Shown here: positions 18,522 to 29,587 of the stretch, piece after piece
Layout: every line of letters begins with the position of its first letter
How positions within the stretch are numbered: position 1 is the first letter of the stretch
DNA from: an uncultured Pseudomonadales bacterium
GTDB lineage: Bacteria; Pseudomonadota; Gammaproteobacteria; Pseudomonadales; Porticoccaceae
Reading direction: 5' to 3'
DNA length: 64,000 nt
Assembly (NCBI GenBank): GCA_943788875.1
Contig: CALSSA010000001.1
Location: 1-64,000 of the forward strand
Notes under the pieces: generated by a model
Told to the model about the DNA's origin: nothing
Seen by the model: the letters and a program-made list of their open reading frames with translations, nothing else
Database searches by the model: none
Program-made: the position numbers and the translations under genes

Positions 18522-19154
18522 TTAGCCGCAGCTAATACCTGTGCCACGGAGGCCACAGTAACCTGCTGGATTCTTGGCTAGATACTGCTGATGGTAGTCC
18601 TCAGCATAATAGAAAGTTGGGGCCGCCATAATCTCCGATGTGATCGATCCAAAGCCAAGATCAGTCAGCTGCACCTGCACAGACTCAGCAGACGCCTTCG
18701 CAGCCGCCAACTGTTCAGGGCTAGTGCAATAGATCGCCGAGCGATACTGGGAACCTCGATCATTGCCCTGCCGCATACCCTGAGTGGGATCATGGGCCTC
18801 CCAAAACACCGTTAGCAACTTCTCATAACTGATCAGCTGGGGATCAAATACTACCAGCACCACCTCAGTGTGACCGGTCATGCCTGTGCAGGTTTCCTCG
18901 TAAGTTGGGTTAGGTGTGTGACCACCCCCATAACCAACAGCAGAAGTCACCACACCTGACTGTTGCCAGAAGCGACGCTCGGCGCCCCAAAAACAACCCA
19001 TAGCAAAATAGGCCGACTGCAACCCCTCGGCAAAAGGACCCACAATAGGCTGGCCATTAATAAAGTTAACATTGTTAACCGGTATCGACTCGCTGCGACC
19101 CGGTAAAGCCTCATCTGCACTGGGCATTGCTGGCGTTTTGAAAAACATAATCAA
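18522..19154 (-). CDS. msrA: Peptide methionine-S-sulfoxide reductase MsrA
   Basis: This 210-residue enzyme reduces the S-epimer of methionine sulfoxide in proteins. The catalytic motif GCFWGAER has its nucleophilic cysteine at residue 54, and resolving cysteines occur in the C-terminal tail ([12 protein letters not shown]). It has the N-terminal extension seen in E. coli-type MsrA (about 212 residues). It lies 7 bp downstream of metZ on the same strand, a sensible pairing of methionine synthesis and repair. Confidence 0.95.
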   Translation of the reverse strand: MIMFFKTPAMPSADEALPGRSESIPVNNVNFINGQPIVGPFAEGLQSAYFAMGCFWGAERRFWQQSGVVTSAVGYGGGHTPNPTYEETCTGMTGHTEVVLVVFDPQLISYEKLLTVFWEAHDPTQGMRQGNDRGSQYRSAIYCTSPEQLAAAKASAESVQVQLTDLGFGSITSEIMAAPTFYYAEDYHQQYLAKNPAGYCGLRGTGISCG

Positions 19155-19161
19155 CCTACTT

Positions 19162-20346
19162 TTAAAGAGCGCCTAAACCCAGTTCCAGGTCGGCTTTAAT
19201 ATCAATAATATCTTCGAGGCCCACTGCAATACGGATCAAACCGTCGCTAATACCGGCTGCAGCTCTTGCCTCGTCGCTCAGGCGACCATGGGTAGTGGTA
19301 GCCGGATGCACTATGGTAGTTTTAGCATCACCCAGATTGGCGGTTAGAGAGAGCATTTTGGTATTGTCTATAACCCGCCAGGCAGACTCGCGACCGCCCT
19401 CAACTACAAAAGACACTACTCCGCCAAAATCAGACTGTTGCTTTTTAGCCAGAGCATGACCCGGATGATCTTCAAGGCCGGCATAGAAAACCTTGCTGAC
19501 TTTGGGATGAGCATTAAGCCAGGTCGCCAATTCAGCCGCATTAGCAGAATGCGCCTGCATACGAATACGCAGCGTCTCCAAACCTTTGAGAAACACCCAG
19601 GCATTAAACGGACTCATGGTCGGCCCGGCAGCGCGCAAAAAGCCCACTACCTGCTCCATGAGTTCTGAGTTACCCACCACGGCACCACCCAGACAACGGC
19701 CTTGGCCATCAATATATTTGGTCGCACTATGCACCACTATATCCGCGCCCCAATTCAACGGCTTCTGCAGCACTGGGGTGCAGAAACAATTATCCACCAC
19801 AAAAGTAGTACCGGCTTTTTTGCTGATAGCAGCCAGCGCCTCAAGATCAGCAATCTCAGACAGAGGGTTCGACGGAGTCTCACAAAACAGCATTTTGGTA
19901 TTTGGCTGAATAGCCTTCTGCCAGGCATCCAGATCCGCCAGCGGAACATAGGTCACAGCAACACCAAACTTAGTGATGTACTTATCCATCATCACCCGAG
20001 TACTGCCAAACACATCCTGAGAGCAAACCACATGATCGCCCGATTGCAGCAGAGCCATAATTACACTTAGAGCTGCAGCCATGCCAGAGGCAGTGGCAAC
20101 ACATTGCTCGCCCTCCTCCATCGCCGCGAGGCGCTGTTCAAAACTGCGCACCGTAGGATTGGTATAGCGGGAGTAAACATTGCCCTGCAACTCATTGCTA
20201 AAATACTTAGCCGCCATCTCAGCGCTTTCGAAAACATAGCTGGACGTCAGAAACATGGCCTCTGCATGCTCATTTTCATGAGTGCGCTGATAGCCGCTAC
20301 GAATAGCTACTGTGTCCTGCTGATATTTATCCATATCCTTATCCAT
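19162..20346 (-). CDS. metZ: O-succinylhomoserine sulfhydrylase
   Basis: This 394-residue PLP enzyme of the Cys/Met-metabolism family converts O-succinylhomoserine and sulfide to homocysteine. The PLP lysine lies in the segment [27 protein letters not shown] and [10 protein letters not shown] segments are also typical. The [12 protein letters not shown] context and the position after purF match MetZ rather than MetB. Start is taken at the first ATG because GGGA lies 7 bp upstream; a second ATG 12 bp later is possible. Confidence 0.92.
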   Translation of the reverse strand: MDKDMDKYQQDTVAIRSGYQRTHENEHAEAMFLTSSYVFESAEMAAKYFSNELQGNVYSRYTNPTVRSFEQRLAAMEEGEQCVATASGMAAALSVIMALLQSGDHVVCSQDVFGSTRVMMDKYITKFGVAVTYVPLADLDAWQKAIQPNTKMLFCETPSNPLSEIADLEALAAISKKAGTTFVVDNCFCTPVLQKPLNWGADIVVHSATKYIDGQGRCLGGAVVGNSELMEQVVGFLRAAGPTMSPFNAWVFLKGLETLRIRMQAHSANAAELATWLNAHPKVSKVFYAGLEDHPGHALAKKQQSDFGGVVSFVVEGGRESAWRVIDNTKMLSLTANLGDAKTTIVHPATTTHGRLSDEARAAAGISDGLIRIAVGLEDIIDIKADLELGLGAL

Positions 20347-20378
20347 GTTTTGATCCCAGAGTTTTTAACCTAAGGCTG

Positions 20379-21908
20379 TTACATCACGATATTATTATGG
20401 ATGCCAATGACCTGACCTTTTTTAGGTTCAACACCAGAATCTACTTTTTGTTTCGCCGAATCATTGCGCAACTGTTCGATACGATCCAGATAATTCTTAT
20501 CCACATCGCCCGTCACATAGTTGCCATCAAACACCGAACATTCAAAGCGTCGCACATTCTCATTACCCTCTGCACCAGAGGCAATAAGATCATCCAGATC
20601 CTGATAGATCAACCAGTCAGCACCAATAATCTGGCCTACTTCGTCATCAGTACGACCATGAGCGATCAACTCAGAGGCCGAAGGCATATCAATGCCATAT
20701 ACATTGGGGTAGCGCACACCGGGTGCCGCCGATGCCATATAGACCTTATTTGCACCAGCATCGCGAGCCATTTGAATAATTTCCTGAGAGGTCGTGCCGC
20801 GCACAATACTGTCATCCACCAGCAAAACATTCTTACCAGCAAACTCAAGCTTTACCGCATTGAGCTTTTGGCGCACAGACTTTTTACGTTCAGTCTGGCC
20901 CGGCATAATAAAGGTGCGACCAATATAGCGATTCTTCATAAAGCCTTCACGTAGCTTCACTCCCAGTCGCTCGGCCAGAGCCTGAGCAGAGACACGGCTG
21001 GTATCCGGTATGGGAATCACCACATCGATATCATGTTCAGGGCGCTCACGCAGCAGCTTCTCTGCCAGCTTCTCACCCATACGCAGACGGCATTTGTACA
21101 CCGAAATATTGTCCATCAACGAATCGGGACGAGCAAAATACACATGTTCAAAAATGCATGGCACCAACTCATGATCCGCCGCACACTGCTGCAAATGGAT
21201 CTCACCAGCCTTGTCAATAAACAGCGCCTCGCCCGGTGCCAGGTCACGAATCAAATCAAAACCCAGACTGTCCAAAACCACAGACTCAGAGACCACAGCA
21301 TATTCACGGCCCGCTTCAGACTCGCGCACACCAAAGCACAGTGGGCGAATACCATGGGGGTCGCGGAATGCAAACATACCGTAGTTAGCGATCAGGCCAA
21401 CCACCGCATAGGCACCGCGACAGCGCTTGTGCACATGTTCAACGGCAGCAAAAATATCCTTACTGGTGGGCTCAAGCTTGCCGCGCAACTGCAGTTCATG
21501 GGCAAATACATTGAGCAGTACTTCGGAGTCGGAATCCGTATTCAAATGACGCAGGTCAGCGCGGAAAATATGTTCGCGCAACTCATCGGCATTGATCAGA
21601 TTGCCATTGTGCGCCATGCAAATACCATAGGGAGAATTCACATACAGCGGTTGAGCCAGAGCCGGGCCAGAACTCCCAGCAGTCGGATAGCGCACATGGC
21701 CAATACCTACCTCGCCCACCAATCGCATCATATGGCTGCGGCGAAACACATCCCGCGCTAGGCCTTCGCCCTTGCACTGGTGCAATTCGCCATTAGCCTC
21801 GGTAACAATACCAGCGGCGTCCTGCCCGCGATGCTGCAACATCGTCAAGGCATCATAGAGCCGTAAATTTACATCTGAAGTTCCAGAAATTCCAACCACA
21901 CCACACAT
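20379..21908 (-). CDS. purF: Amidophosphoribosyltransferase
   Basis: This 509-residue enzyme catalyses the first committed step of purine synthesis, forming phosphoribosylamine from PRPP and glutamine. The N-terminal nucleophile follows the initiator methionine ([10 protein letters not shown]2), and the PRPP-binding loop is [18 protein letters not shown] near 355-372. Length equals E. coli PurF (505). It begins 3 bp after cvpA, the standard cvpA-purF pair. Confidence 0.96.
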   Translation of the reverse strand: MCGVVGISGTSDVNLRLYDALTMLQHRGQDAAGIVTEANGELHQCKGEGLARDVFRRSHMMRLVGEVGIGHVRYPTAGSSGPALAQPLYVNSPYGICMAHNGNLINADELREHIFRADLRHLNTDSDSEVLLNVFAHELQLRGKLEPTSKDIFAAVEHVHKRCRGAYAVVGLIANYGMFAFRDPHGIRPLCFGVRESEAGREYAVVSESVVLDSLGFDLIRDLAPGEALFIDKAGEIHLQQCAADHELVPCIFEHVYFARPDSLMDNISVYKCRLRMGEKLAEKLLRERPEHDIDVVIPIPDTSRVSAQALAERLGVKLREGFMKNRYIGRTFIMPGQTERKKSVRQKLNAVKLEFAGKNVLLVDDSIVRGTTSQEIIQMARDAGANKVYMASAAPGVRYPNVYGIDMPSASELIAHGRTDDEVGQIIGADWLIYQDLDDLIASGAEGNENVRRFECSVFDGNYVTGDVDKNYLDRIEQLRNDSAKQKVDSGVEPKKGQVIGIHNNIVM

Positions 21909-21911
21909 GGG

Positions 21912-22412
21912 CTACATCCAACTCGTTAAGTAGTCTTTAACAGCGGTCACTGCTTCCCTGCCCCAGGCTTCAAAGCCCTGAAACAGAGGAATAAGCGATG
22001 ACGCCATCCACCAAGGGTCCTCATCAACTGGCACTGCCTGAGGCAACATTATCACTATCGCCAGCACCACCAACAACCCCCTAAATACACCGAAAACCAA
22101 TCCCAACGTCCTGTCCGTGCCACCCAATCCGGTCGAGCTAACCAGTTTCCCCAATAAAAAATTTGCCATAGAACCGAGCAACAAGGTGCCGACAAAGAGT
22201 CCAGCCCAGGCTGCCAATTGGCGCATTGAAGCCAGGTCAATAAAGTTAACCAGCAGCTCAGCTGCAGGTTCCTTAAACGCCATAGCCACACCAAAGGCCG
22301 CAACCCAGATGACCAGAGACATCGCCTCTTTGACAAAACCGCGCACCAGACTGATTAGCCCGGAAATTGCGATAATACTTATAATCCCTATATCTGCAGT
22401 TGCTATATCCAT
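21912..22412 (-). CDS. cvpA: Colicin V production protein homologue CvpA
   Basis: This 166-residue inner-membrane protein has four hydrophobic segments and a short C-terminal amphipathic tail. The start DIGIISIIAISGLISLVRGF is typical of CvpA. The family is linked to envelope homeostasis and, in E. coli, to colicin V export and purF expression; the mechanism is not known. It sits between dedD (21 bp upstream in transcription) and purF. Confidence 0.92.
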   Translation of the reverse strand: MDIATADIGIISIIAISGLISLVRGFVKEAMSLVIWVAAFGVAMAFKEPAAELLVNFIDLASMRQLAAWAGLFVGTLLLGSMANFLLGKLVSSTGLGGTDRTLGLVFGVFRGLLVVLAIVIMLPQAVPVDEDPWWMASSLIPLFQGFEAWGREAVTAVKDYLTSWM

Positions 22413-22433
22413 AAATTACTCAGCCAGTATTGC

Positions 22434-22952
22434 CTAGAGTACCGCGGCAAAAATCTTCGACTCAACCTTGAGTTCAACATCAATTTTGCCCTGATCCAAT
22501 TGCGCCCTGCGCTTATCAATATTAGGCCCCACCCAAAGCTGGTAGCGGGTTTTACTCGTCCCCCGGGCTTGGTGAATAAAGGCCTTAAAACTTTTGTTGC
22601 GCAGCACTTTCAAAGCCGAGTTGGCATTATCTTTGTTCGCAAAGGTGCCCACCTTGATGTACCAGCGCTTCGGCATATTCATGCTATTCAGTTCAATCGG
22701 CTTATCATCAGCCGATGCCGGAACCAGCTTATCGACATCAAAAATAGCAGTCCTCAGGCTACTGCCCGCCACTGCAGCAGGGCGCACGGCCTTATCCACA
22801 GTAACCGCAGTGATTTCAGGGGCCGGCGGCAATTTGCTGCTGCGGTCAATACGGTTGGGGTCGGTAAAGTCAAATAGTACCGGCAATATAATCAAGCCCA
22901 GTGCACCCAGCACCAGGGATCCGACTATTCTCTGTTTTAAACCTTTACTCAC
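22434..22952 (-). CDS. dedD: SPOR-domain cell-division protein, DedD-like
   Basis: This 172-residue protein has a short cytoplasmic start ([11 protein letters not shown]), one transmembrane helix (about 9-27), a periplasmic linker, and a C-terminal SPOR domain (about 92-170) beginning RWYIKVGTFANKDNANSALKVL. SPOR domains bind denuded peptidoglycan at the septum; DedD helps activate constriction. It overlaps the end of folC by 8 bp. Confidence 0.9.
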   Translation of the reverse strand: MSKGLKQRIVGSLVLGALGLIILPVLFDFTDPNRIDRSSKLPPAPEITAVTVDKAVRPAAVAGSSLRTAIFDVDKLVPASADDKPIELNSMNMPKRWYIKVGTFANKDNANSALKVLRNKSFKAFIHQARGTSKTRYQLWVGPNIDKRRAQLDQGKIDVELKVESKIFAAVL

Positions 22953-24237
22953 TACCGACCTCTGCCAAAATCAAATTCAAAACCAGTGCAACTGTGTGGA
23001 ATGAACCAAAAACCACAATTTTCTGGGCTACACCGTCAACAGTCACAGCATTTACTGCCTGCAAAAAAGCCTCTTCAATAGACCGATGCAATTCCCCCTT
23101 CTGGTCGGCATTGTATAACAAATCGAGTAGGTATTGACCTTTGCTGGCCCTTGAACTCTGGCTTATTTCAGCAAGGTGCCAATGCCCAATCACCGCACTC
23201 ATGGCACCGACAATGCCCGACCAATCTTTGTCGTCCAACACCGACGCCACCGCCACACAGCTACCCTGCCAAGCATTCAAACTTTGCGCCAACTGAGTCG
23301 CCGCCGCCGGGTTATGAGCAACATCCAAGATCACTTCCACCCCGCGAAAATTCAATTGCTGCTGGCGACCAGTAAGGCCAACCTGCTGCAGCACATTGCG
23401 ACTGGTTTCAATATCCAGCTCAATCCCCGCCGCCAATAGCGCCTGCAATGCCACTGTCTTATTGATCGCCAGCAGACTTGATTGAGCCAGTTGGTCAATC
23501 TCAAACTGACCATTGGGGCCTGCAACATTTACCGCAAAAGGATTGCTCTCAGTATAGGAAAAGTCTTTACCAGCAAACAGCGCATCGGCACCAGTCTCAG
23601 CTATCATCTGTTCAAAGCCGATTGGATAGTCCTGCTCACCAATAACCAAAGGCCGACCGGATCTGGCAATACCAAGCTTCTCCCGGGCAATGGCCTCTCT
23701 GGTATCTCCCAGCCAATCCTGATGATCCAGCGCCACACTGGTCAGCACCGCAACATCCGTATCAATAATATTTATCGCGTCAAGGCGACCGCCGAGACCC
23801 ACTTCCAGCAGCATAACCTGGGGTTGCGCCTGATAGAAAATCACCAGCGCCGCCAGAGCCCCAAACTCAAAATAGGTCAGAGAAATCTCGCCACAATGGG
23901 ATTCAATCAACTCAAAAGCAGCGATAATCACATCATCGGCGACCGGCTTACCGTCGAGACAGATACGCTCGTTGTAATGCAAAAAATGAGGAGAGGTAAA
24001 CATGCCCGTGGAATAGCCATGTTCCAGCAGTATTGCCTGCATACAGGCAAGGCTAGAGCCTTTGCCATTAGTGCCGGCAACCGTGATCGCCAGAGGCGTT
24101 TTTTGTTGGTTAAAGCCCTGTTCAATCTGAATGCGCTGCCACACCACCGACAGGCGATGCAGACCAAGTTCAATCTCGCTGGGGTGCCTGCTCTCTAAAA
24201 GATTCAGCCAATCAGCAAGACTGCGTTCAGGCATCAA
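22945..24237 (-). CDS. folC: Bifunctional folylpolyglutamate / dihydrofolate synthase
   Basis: This 430-residue Mur-ligase-family enzyme adds glutamate to dihydropteroate and folates. The ATP-binding loop is [10 protein letters not shown] near 50-59, with [12 protein letters not shown] and the DVAHNPAA motif in the C-terminal part. It overlaps accD by 11 bp and dedD by 8 bp, the dense packing that also occurs in Pseudomonas for accD-folC-dedD. Confidence 0.95.
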   Translation of the reverse strand: MMPERSLADWLNLLESRHPSEIELGLHRLSVVWQRIQIEQGFNQQKTPLAITVAGTNGKGSSLACMQAILLEHGYSTGMFTSPHFLHYNERICLDGKPVADDVIIAAFELIESHCGEISLTYFEFGALAALVIFYQAQPQVMLLEVGLGGRLDAINIIDTDVAVLTSVALDHQDWLGDTREAIAREKLGIARSGRPLVIGEQDYPIGFEQMIAETGADALFAGKDFSYTESNPFAVNVAGPNGQFEIDQLAQSSLLAINKTVALQALLAAGIELDIETSRNVLQQVGLTGRQQQLNFRGVEVILDVAHNPAAATQLAQSLNAWQGSCVAVASVLDDKDWSGIVGAMSAVIGHWHLAEISQSSRASKGQYLLDLLYNADQKGELHRSIEEAFLQAVNAVTVDGVAQKIVVFGSFHTVALVLNLILAEVGSE

Positions 24238-25099
24238 CAGGTTCTGGCAAATGCATCAGCTTAGAGAGAATGCTGCCCAGGCGATCACGCATCTGGTGAC
24301 GGCCAATAATCATATCGATATGGCCCTTCTCCAACAAAAACTCACTGCGCTGGAAACCTTTAGGCAGCTTCTGACGAATGGTTTGTTCAATAATATTGGG
24401 CCCGGCAAAACCAGCGCGAGCGCCCGGCTCGGCAACATTCAAATCGCCCAGCATGGCCAGACTAGCAGAGACCCCACCGTAGACAGGATCGGTCATCACC
24501 GACACATAGGGCACACCGGCTATTCTCAATCGCTCCAACACAGCACTGGTTTTAGCCATCTGCATCAGCGAGATCAAGGCCTCCTGCATACGGGCACCGC
24601 CAGTCGCAGAGAAACAGATAAAAGGTCGTTGCTGTTCCAGCGCCAGATTGGCAGCGCGGGTGAATTTTTCGCCTACCGCATAACCCATAGAACCGCCGTG
24701 AAAGGCAAACTCAAAGGCACAGGCCACCACAGGAATACCCTTTAGATTGCCACTCATGGCAATTAGCGCATCTTTTTCACCGGTCTTTTTCTGAGCATCG
24801 GTGAGGCGGTCTTTGTACTTTTTAACATCGCGGAATTTGAGCCTATCTATAGCTTCCACATCTTCAGCGATCTCAGTACGCCCATCTTCATCGAGGAAGA
24901 TGCCCAGACGGCGGCGCGCGCCAATGCGCATATGATGCTCACATTTGGGGCAGACATCGAGATTGCGTTCTAATTCGGGACGGTATAGAGGTGAGGCGCA
25001 CTTGGGACATTTCTTCCACAGCCCTTCGGGCACGGAGTTGGCGCGTTCGTTTTTGCTTGAGGCGGGACCTGTTGGTCTAATGCGTTTCAGCCAGTTCAT
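24227..25099 (-). CDS. accD: Acetyl-CoA carboxylase carboxyltransferase subunit beta
   Basis: This 290-residue subunit joins AccA to transfer the carboxyl group from biotin to acetyl-CoA, making malonyl-CoA for fatty-acid synthesis. The N-terminal zinc finger has four cysteines at 31, 34, 50 and 53. The crotonase-fold core includes the glycine-rich GGARMQEA and [12 protein letters not shown] segments. It starts a minus-strand cluster 200 bp downstream of trpF. Confidence 0.96.
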   Translation of the reverse strand: MNWLKRIRPTGPASSKNERANSVPEGLWKKCPKCASPLYRPELERNLDVCPKCEHHMRIGARRRLGIFLDEDGRTEIAEDVEAIDRLKFRDVKKYKDRLTDAQKKTGEKDALIAMSGNLKGIPVVACAFEFAFHGGSMGYAVGEKFTRAANLALEQQRPFICFSATGGARMQEALISLMQMAKTSAVLERLRIAGVPYVSVMTDPVYGGVSASLAMLGDLNVAEPGARAGFAGPNIIEQTIRQKLPKGFQRSEFLLEKGHIDMIIGRHQMRDRLGSILSKLMHLPEPVDA

Positions 25100-25300
25100 C
25101 GATTACCTTTACGCTAACATTAATCAGTTAGAAGCTACTAATGAGTACTCCTGACAAGTACTCCTAAAGAGTACAGCGCCAGCGGACGCATTCTATCACG
25201 ACCGCCTCAATGGAGATAAGACCCGCAGCAAATATTTATTTAACTTTGATAAGGCAATGCGCTCTATCAAGCACCTACTCTCTTACGCTGATCAAAATCA

Positions 25301-25918
25301 TCAAGCCTGTTTGGCATTGGCCACAAAAATAGTCACTTTTTGCTCGTCTTTGATCCCCGGACTGGACTCAACACCCCCGCTAACATCAACCATATAGGGT
25401 CGCACCTGAGCCACGGCATCGGCAACATTGTCCGGCCGCAGGCCACCTGCCAGAATCAACTTATAGTCCCGCTGTGCCGGCAGCCGACTCCAATCAAACT
25501 GATGGCCAGTGCCACCGTATTGATCGTCAGACCAGGCATCAAACAGAAAGCCGCCCTCAGCATTGTAAGAGGCTACTTCAGCAGCCAAATCCAAACCCTC
25601 GCGCATACGAATCGCACGGATAAATGGAAATCCAAACTGCTGGCAAAACTCAGGGCTCTCATCACCGTGAAACTGTAACAGATCCGGTTTCACCTCAGCG
25701 ATCACCTGCTTCACAGTGGCCGCATCTGCATTCACCAGCAGCACCACCGCCAACGCCTCAGGACCAATCACCCCGCGAATTTCAGCCGCCCGTTGAATAT
25801 CCACATAGCGCGAACTCTTGCTGTAGATCACCAAACCCAAGGCATCGGCACCAGCCTGCTGAACCATCAAAGCCTGTTCCGGGCTGGTGATACCGCAAAT
25901 CTTAACCTGTACTGACAT
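25301..25918 (-). CDS. trpF: Phosphoribosylanthranilate isomerase
   Basis: This 205-residue TIM-barrel enzyme performs the third step of tryptophan synthesis. Motifs KICGITSPE (catalytic cysteine C8), LLQFHGDE, the catalytic aspartate segment FDAWS near 126, and LAGGLRPDNV are all present. In this gene order trpB and trpA do not follow; accD does, as in Pseudomonas. The 62 bp between truA and trpF holds no obvious terminator. Confidence 0.94.
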   Translation of the reverse strand: MSVQVKICGITSPEQALMVQQAGADALGLVIYSKSSRYVDIQRAAEIRGVIGPEALAVVLLVNADAATVKQVIAEVKPDLLQFHGDESPEFCQQFGFPFIRAIRMREGLDLAAEVASYNAEGGFLFDAWSDDQYGGTGHQFDWSRLPAQRDYKLILAGGLRPDNVADAVAQVRPYMVDVSGGVESSPGIKDEQKVTIFVANAKQA

Positions 25919-25980
25919 AAGTAATTCTCTGTTAACGTTTGGCTCTTCGCTACAAGCCAGTAGCTATTGGCAATAAGTCT

Positions 25981-26841
25981 CTAGCATAGCTGATCAGGCA
26001 AAAATGCAGGACCAGTGGGCAGCGGCGGCAAGGCAAACTGCTCTGGGTAATTGACATCCACCAGATAGAGCCCGTTGGGCGCTGCAGTCGCCGCACTTTT
26101 GCAGCGGTCACGCTCAGCAAGCAACCTCTTTATCCAGCCCGGTTGCTGACGGCCAAAACCCACCTCCAACAGCGATCCCACCATATTGCGCACCATATGC
26201 AAGACAAACGCATTGGCGCTGACCTCAAACACCAACAGCTGACCATGCTGATAAATATTAGCACTGATGACATTACGAAACGGCGACAATGACTGACAGC
26301 CAGCCCCGCGAAAGGCCGAAAAGTCCTGCTCCCCCAGCAGATACTGGCAGGCCTCCTGCATAGCAGCTGGGTTTACTCGGTGCCGAACCCAGGTTACCCC
26401 ATTAGCCAAAATAGCAGGTCGGGCGCTGGTGGCCGCAATCACATAGCGATAGGTGCGAGACGTGGCGCTAAATCGGGCATGAAAATCGCCATCCACCTCA
26501 TCTGCCCATGCCAGTGAAACGCTGTCAGGCAATTGGCTATTCGCGCCCTGAACCCAGTTATGGCCATTGCGCTGGGCACTGCTATCAAAATGAATCACCT
26601 GGTGGCTGGCATGCACCGCCGTATCCGTGCGCCCGGCGCAACTGAGTATCAGTGGTTCGCTAGCCACATAGCTCAATGCACGCTCCAGTTCGGCCTGCAC
26701 CGACGGACTGTGCTTCTGTTTTTGGAAGCCACAAAAAGCACTGCCGTCGTATTGAACGACGGCAGCAAAGCGTTTAATTCCTTGAGGTAAGCTCTGTCCT
26801 TCGGGAATCCTGCAATTTGGGGTATAGACCCAATCAGGCAC
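25981..26841 (-). CDS. truA: tRNA pseudouridine synthase A (positions 38-40)
   Basis: This 286-residue enzyme isomerises uridines in the anticodon arm. The catalytic aspartate is in AGRTDTAVHA (D73), with KYRYVI-like TYRYVIAA and RNMVGSLLEVG segments following. The N terminus is about 20 residues longer than in E. coli, with AAVVQYDGSAFCGFQ at 26-40; an internal start is not obvious. It lies 18 bp downstream of fimV, the usual fimV-truA order. Confidence 0.94.
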   Translation of the reverse strand: MPDWVYTPNCRIPEGQSLPQGIKRFAAVVQYDGSAFCGFQKQKHSPSVQAELERALSYVASEPLILSCAGRTDTAVHASHQVIHFDSSAQRNGHNWVQGANSQLPDSVSLAWADEVDGDFHARFSATSRTYRYVIAATSARPAILANGVTWVRHRVNPAAMQEACQYLLGEQDFSAFRGAGCQSLSPFRNVISANIYQHGQLLVFEVSANAFVLHMVRNMVGSLLEVGFGRQQPGWIKRLLAERDRCKSAATAAPNGLYLVDVNYPEQFALPPLPTGPAFLPDQLC

Positions 26842-26859
26842 GGTTAATATCCATTCACG

Positions 26860-29295
26860 TTAGTTGCCAAGACCATCCAGCACAGACTGAGCTCTGGCTC
26901 TGTCCGCTTCATCAGCTTCTTCAATAATTTCTGCCAAAATTTCCCGGGCACCCTCGGCATCGCCCATTTCAATGTAGGTGGCAGCCAGATCGAGTTTTAC
27001 ATCCACCGAGTTGATTTCACCCACATCCTCCAGACCTTCAAACTGATCAAGGTTGGCGGCTATATCGGCCAGAGCATCGGCCTCAGCACCCATGGATTTT
27101 TCCAGGGCATCAACGCCGGGCAGAGTAAAATCATCCGCCGGTTGCACAGGCTCAACTGCTTCGAAGGATGCAGTCGTGGACGCTTCAGTCGTGGGATTAT
27201 CATCTTCTGCAGGGCTGGGGTCAGCGGCTGGGCTAACATCGGCAAAAATGCCGCCGTCCATAAAGCTATCGTCGAGGAAATCTTCATCGAGGACTGATTC
27301 TGCTAGTTCATCGACGCCTTTCTCTACTTCGGGCTCGGATTCAGGCTCTACGTTAAGAGACGCTGGCGGCTCTGACTCTTCATCAACGGAAGCCGAAGGC
27401 TCTGGTTCAGGCTCTTCGTTAAGCGATGCTGAAGGCTCGCCACTAATCGAGGCTAGAGGCTCTTCATCAACAGTAGGCTCCACCTCAGAATCAACCGAGC
27501 CTTCCGCAGCAGACAACTGCTCTTCGGAGGCCTGCTCCTGTGGACCCAGAATCACCGAGGCCATGGCGGTGGCAACTTCATCGCCTGTTAATTCAATCTC
27601 AAGGAAAATCGGCTTCAGCTCATCGCGGCGATCTTCCCTAAACAATACTTCCATCAGCTTTAAACGGCTGGCGGTATCGCTGGCATCAGCGGCGCGGGCC
27701 TGCTGCAAAATCTCTATAGCCTGATCGACATTACCCAGTGACAGATACACCTCCGCCTCCGCCGTGGCTTCAACCATAGAATCAAAAATCTCTGGGCTAA
27801 CATCCGCATCCTCTTCGGCAAAGATTTCTTTATCGGTTTCGTCAAACAGATTATCCTCAGGGTTCAGTTCCAGGCCATCCAGCTCATCAACCAGCAGATC
27901 AGCACCTGTGTCCACAGAGGGCTCTGTATCGTATTCCTGATAACCGGCGCCAGAAGTATCCTCTTCCAACTCCCCAGAATCATCAGGACTGGCCTTGGAG
28001 GTTCTGCGCAATAGCAAAACCAGAACAAAAATAACCAGCACTAAACCAACCCAGAGATACCAGGGTTGGCCATCTAACTGCGCCTGCAAATCTTGAATCG
28101 CACTGGTTTTAGCCACAGGAGCCTCATCGACCATAGTCTCCAGAGTTTCCATGGTATCAACCTGAGCCTCCAACAGCGCCATGCGCTCACGCAACTCATT
28201 GTTTTCCAACTGAGTTTTGCTCATTTCATCCTGAGTCACCGCCAGCTCAGCACTTACCTCCGCACTTGCTACTTCAGCGCTTCCTTCTTCAGCGCTTACC
28301 TCAAGATCTTGAGAGGCGAAGGAATCATCACCAATAACAAGTTCCGTTGCTTCGGACGCATCATAGGCAGTAATCAAATCCAGAACGCCTCCACTGTCTT
28401 GGGCATCAGCACTGATATCCGACTCTGGGAAAAGCTCGCCCTCAGGGAAAAGTTCATCTTCAGCGAACAATTCGTCTGCACTAGGCTCGTCAATAGCAGG
28501 CTCGTCAGCAACAGCGTCTTCAATCGCCGGCTCTTGGACAGGAAGCTCTCGCTGGGCCGAATCAGCCAAACCAATCTGGTTGGCCACAATATCGCCAGCC
28601 TCTTCACCAATCTCAGCTTTCGACGGAAGACGTAAAATCGCCCCCTCTTTCATCTTATTGGCATCCCCGCGCACAAAGGCATTGGGGTTTTGGCTGTACA
28701 GCGAATCCATGGTTTGCAGGATAGTAAGACCCCGCGGACGCAGGCGCTTGGAGACATTCCACAGAGTATCGCCCACCACCACCTGATGTTGGTCACCAGA
28801 CAGCTTACGCTTGCCACCACGGGTGGCCGTTTGGGTAGCAGGCCCGGAGACGGCCTTAGCGATCGGCACAGCCGGGCCTTCCCCATAAATAGGCAGGTCG
28901 AGTAATAAAGTGTATTCGCGCAGCAGGCGACCTGAAGGCCATTCCAGTTGCACCAGAAAATCAAGATAGGGTTCAACCACAGGCTGCTCGGTAGTGACGC
29001 GAACAATGGTTTCGCCAGCGGCATTTTTGCCCACCGCAAAATCCAGCTGCGTCAGATAGAAGTCGCGGCTAACACCGGCCTGCGTAAAGGCCTGAGTGGA
29101 CGCCAGCTGCACCAGCAGCATACTGTCGTCAATGCCATCGACATTGCTGAGCTCAATCTCTGCATTGAGAGGCTCATTGAGCGCTGACTTAAGGGCAATT
29201 TCTCCAAAACCAACAGCAATTGCGGCACTGGTATAAAGCAGTGCGGCCAGAGCAGATCCGGCTGCCAGTTTGATCGACCATTTCCTGATTGTCAT
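26860..29295 (-). CDS. fimV: FimV-like polar hub protein with LysM domain
   Basis: This 811-residue envelope protein has a signal peptide (to about residue 26), the FimV N-terminal domain, a LysM peptidoglycan-binding motif around 165-225 (VVVGDTLWNVSKRLRP), a coiled coil near 355-395, one membrane helix (WYLWVGLVLVIFVLVLLLRR, about 412-431) and a very acidic cytoplasmic region ending in the FimV C-terminal TPR segment. FimV organises polar assemblies, type IV pili and cAMP signalling in Pseudomonas. The region 610-700 has repeated EPSAS/EEPEPE units resembling the DnaX linker. The start is the ATG with a GGAA site rather than one 60 bp upstream. Confidence 0.88.
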   Translation of the reverse strand: MTIRKWSIKLAAGSALAALLYTSAAIAVGFGEIALKSALNEPLNAEIELSNVDGIDDSMLLVQLASTQAFTQAGVSRDFYLTQLDFAVGKNAAGETIVRVTTEQPVVEPYLDFLVQLEWPSGRLLREYTLLLDLPIYGEGPAVPIAKAVSGPATQTATRGGKRKLSGDQHQVVVGDTLWNVSKRLRPRGLTILQTMDSLYSQNPNAFVRGDANKMKEGAILRLPSKAEIGEEAGDIVANQIGLADSAQRELPVQEPAIEDAVADEPAIDEPSADELFAEDELFPEGELFPESDISADAQDSGGVLDLITAYDASEATELVIGDDSFASQDLEVSAEEGSAEVASAEVSAELAVTQDEMSKTQLENNELRERMALLEAQVDTMETLETMVDEAPVAKTSAIQDLQAQLDGQPWYLWVGLVLVIFVLVLLLRRTSKASPDDSGELEEDTSGAGYQEYDTEPSVDTGADLLVDELDGLELNPEDNLFDETDKEIFAEEDADVSPEIFDSMVEATAEAEVYLSLGNVDQAIEILQQARAADASDTASRLKLMEVLFREDRRDELKPIFLEIELTGDEVATAMASVILGPQEQASEEQLSAAEGSVDSEVEPTVDEEPLASISGEPSASLNEEPEPEPSASVDEESEPPASLNVEPESEPEVEKGVDELAESVLDEDFLDDSFMDGGIFADVSPAADPSPAEDDNPTTEASTTASFEAVEPVQPADDFTLPGVDALEKSMGAEADALADIAANLDQFEGLEDVGEINSVDVKLDLAATYIEMGDAEGAREILAEIIEEADEADRARAQSVLDGLGN

Positions 29296-29497
29296 AAGTA
29301 TTTCCTGTTGTGTACGGTGCTTAAACAATCCAGCAATTCTTAAACAACAAAACAACCTGATACTAGGAACCTTAAAATAGCTGCTGGATATGCCTTAGAA
29401 ATTATATGGGGCTAAATTTTAGAGGTTGCCACGAAATATACTAGTTAAACTTAACCTAAATAGGCGATATTTAGTCGATTAATGGTTAAAACCCACA

Positions 29498-29566
29498 AAA
29501 AAAGGCCGAGCATTAAATTAATAGAACGCCCTAGCGTTAGATTAATAGAATGCCCAGCCCTTTTAA
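29498..29566 (-). terminator. Long-stem intrinsic terminator after asd
   Basis: On the minus strand AAAGGGCTGGGCATT pairs with AATGCTCGGCCTTT through about 14 base pairs including two G-U pairs and one bulged G, followed by a T-run. The loop has its own hairpin around AACGC/GCGTT and is made of two 24-bp imperfect direct repeats (29510-29533 and 29534-29557). It lies 22 bp after the asd stop. Confidence 0.8.
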
Positions 29567-29587
29567 AGTAAAAAATGTCCCCACAAG

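Noticed and set aside
27053-27724. Serine-rich plus-strand ORF within fimV
   Set aside because: Serine-rich frames opposite acidic, repetitive genes are a codon artefact; fimV on the minus strand explains the region.
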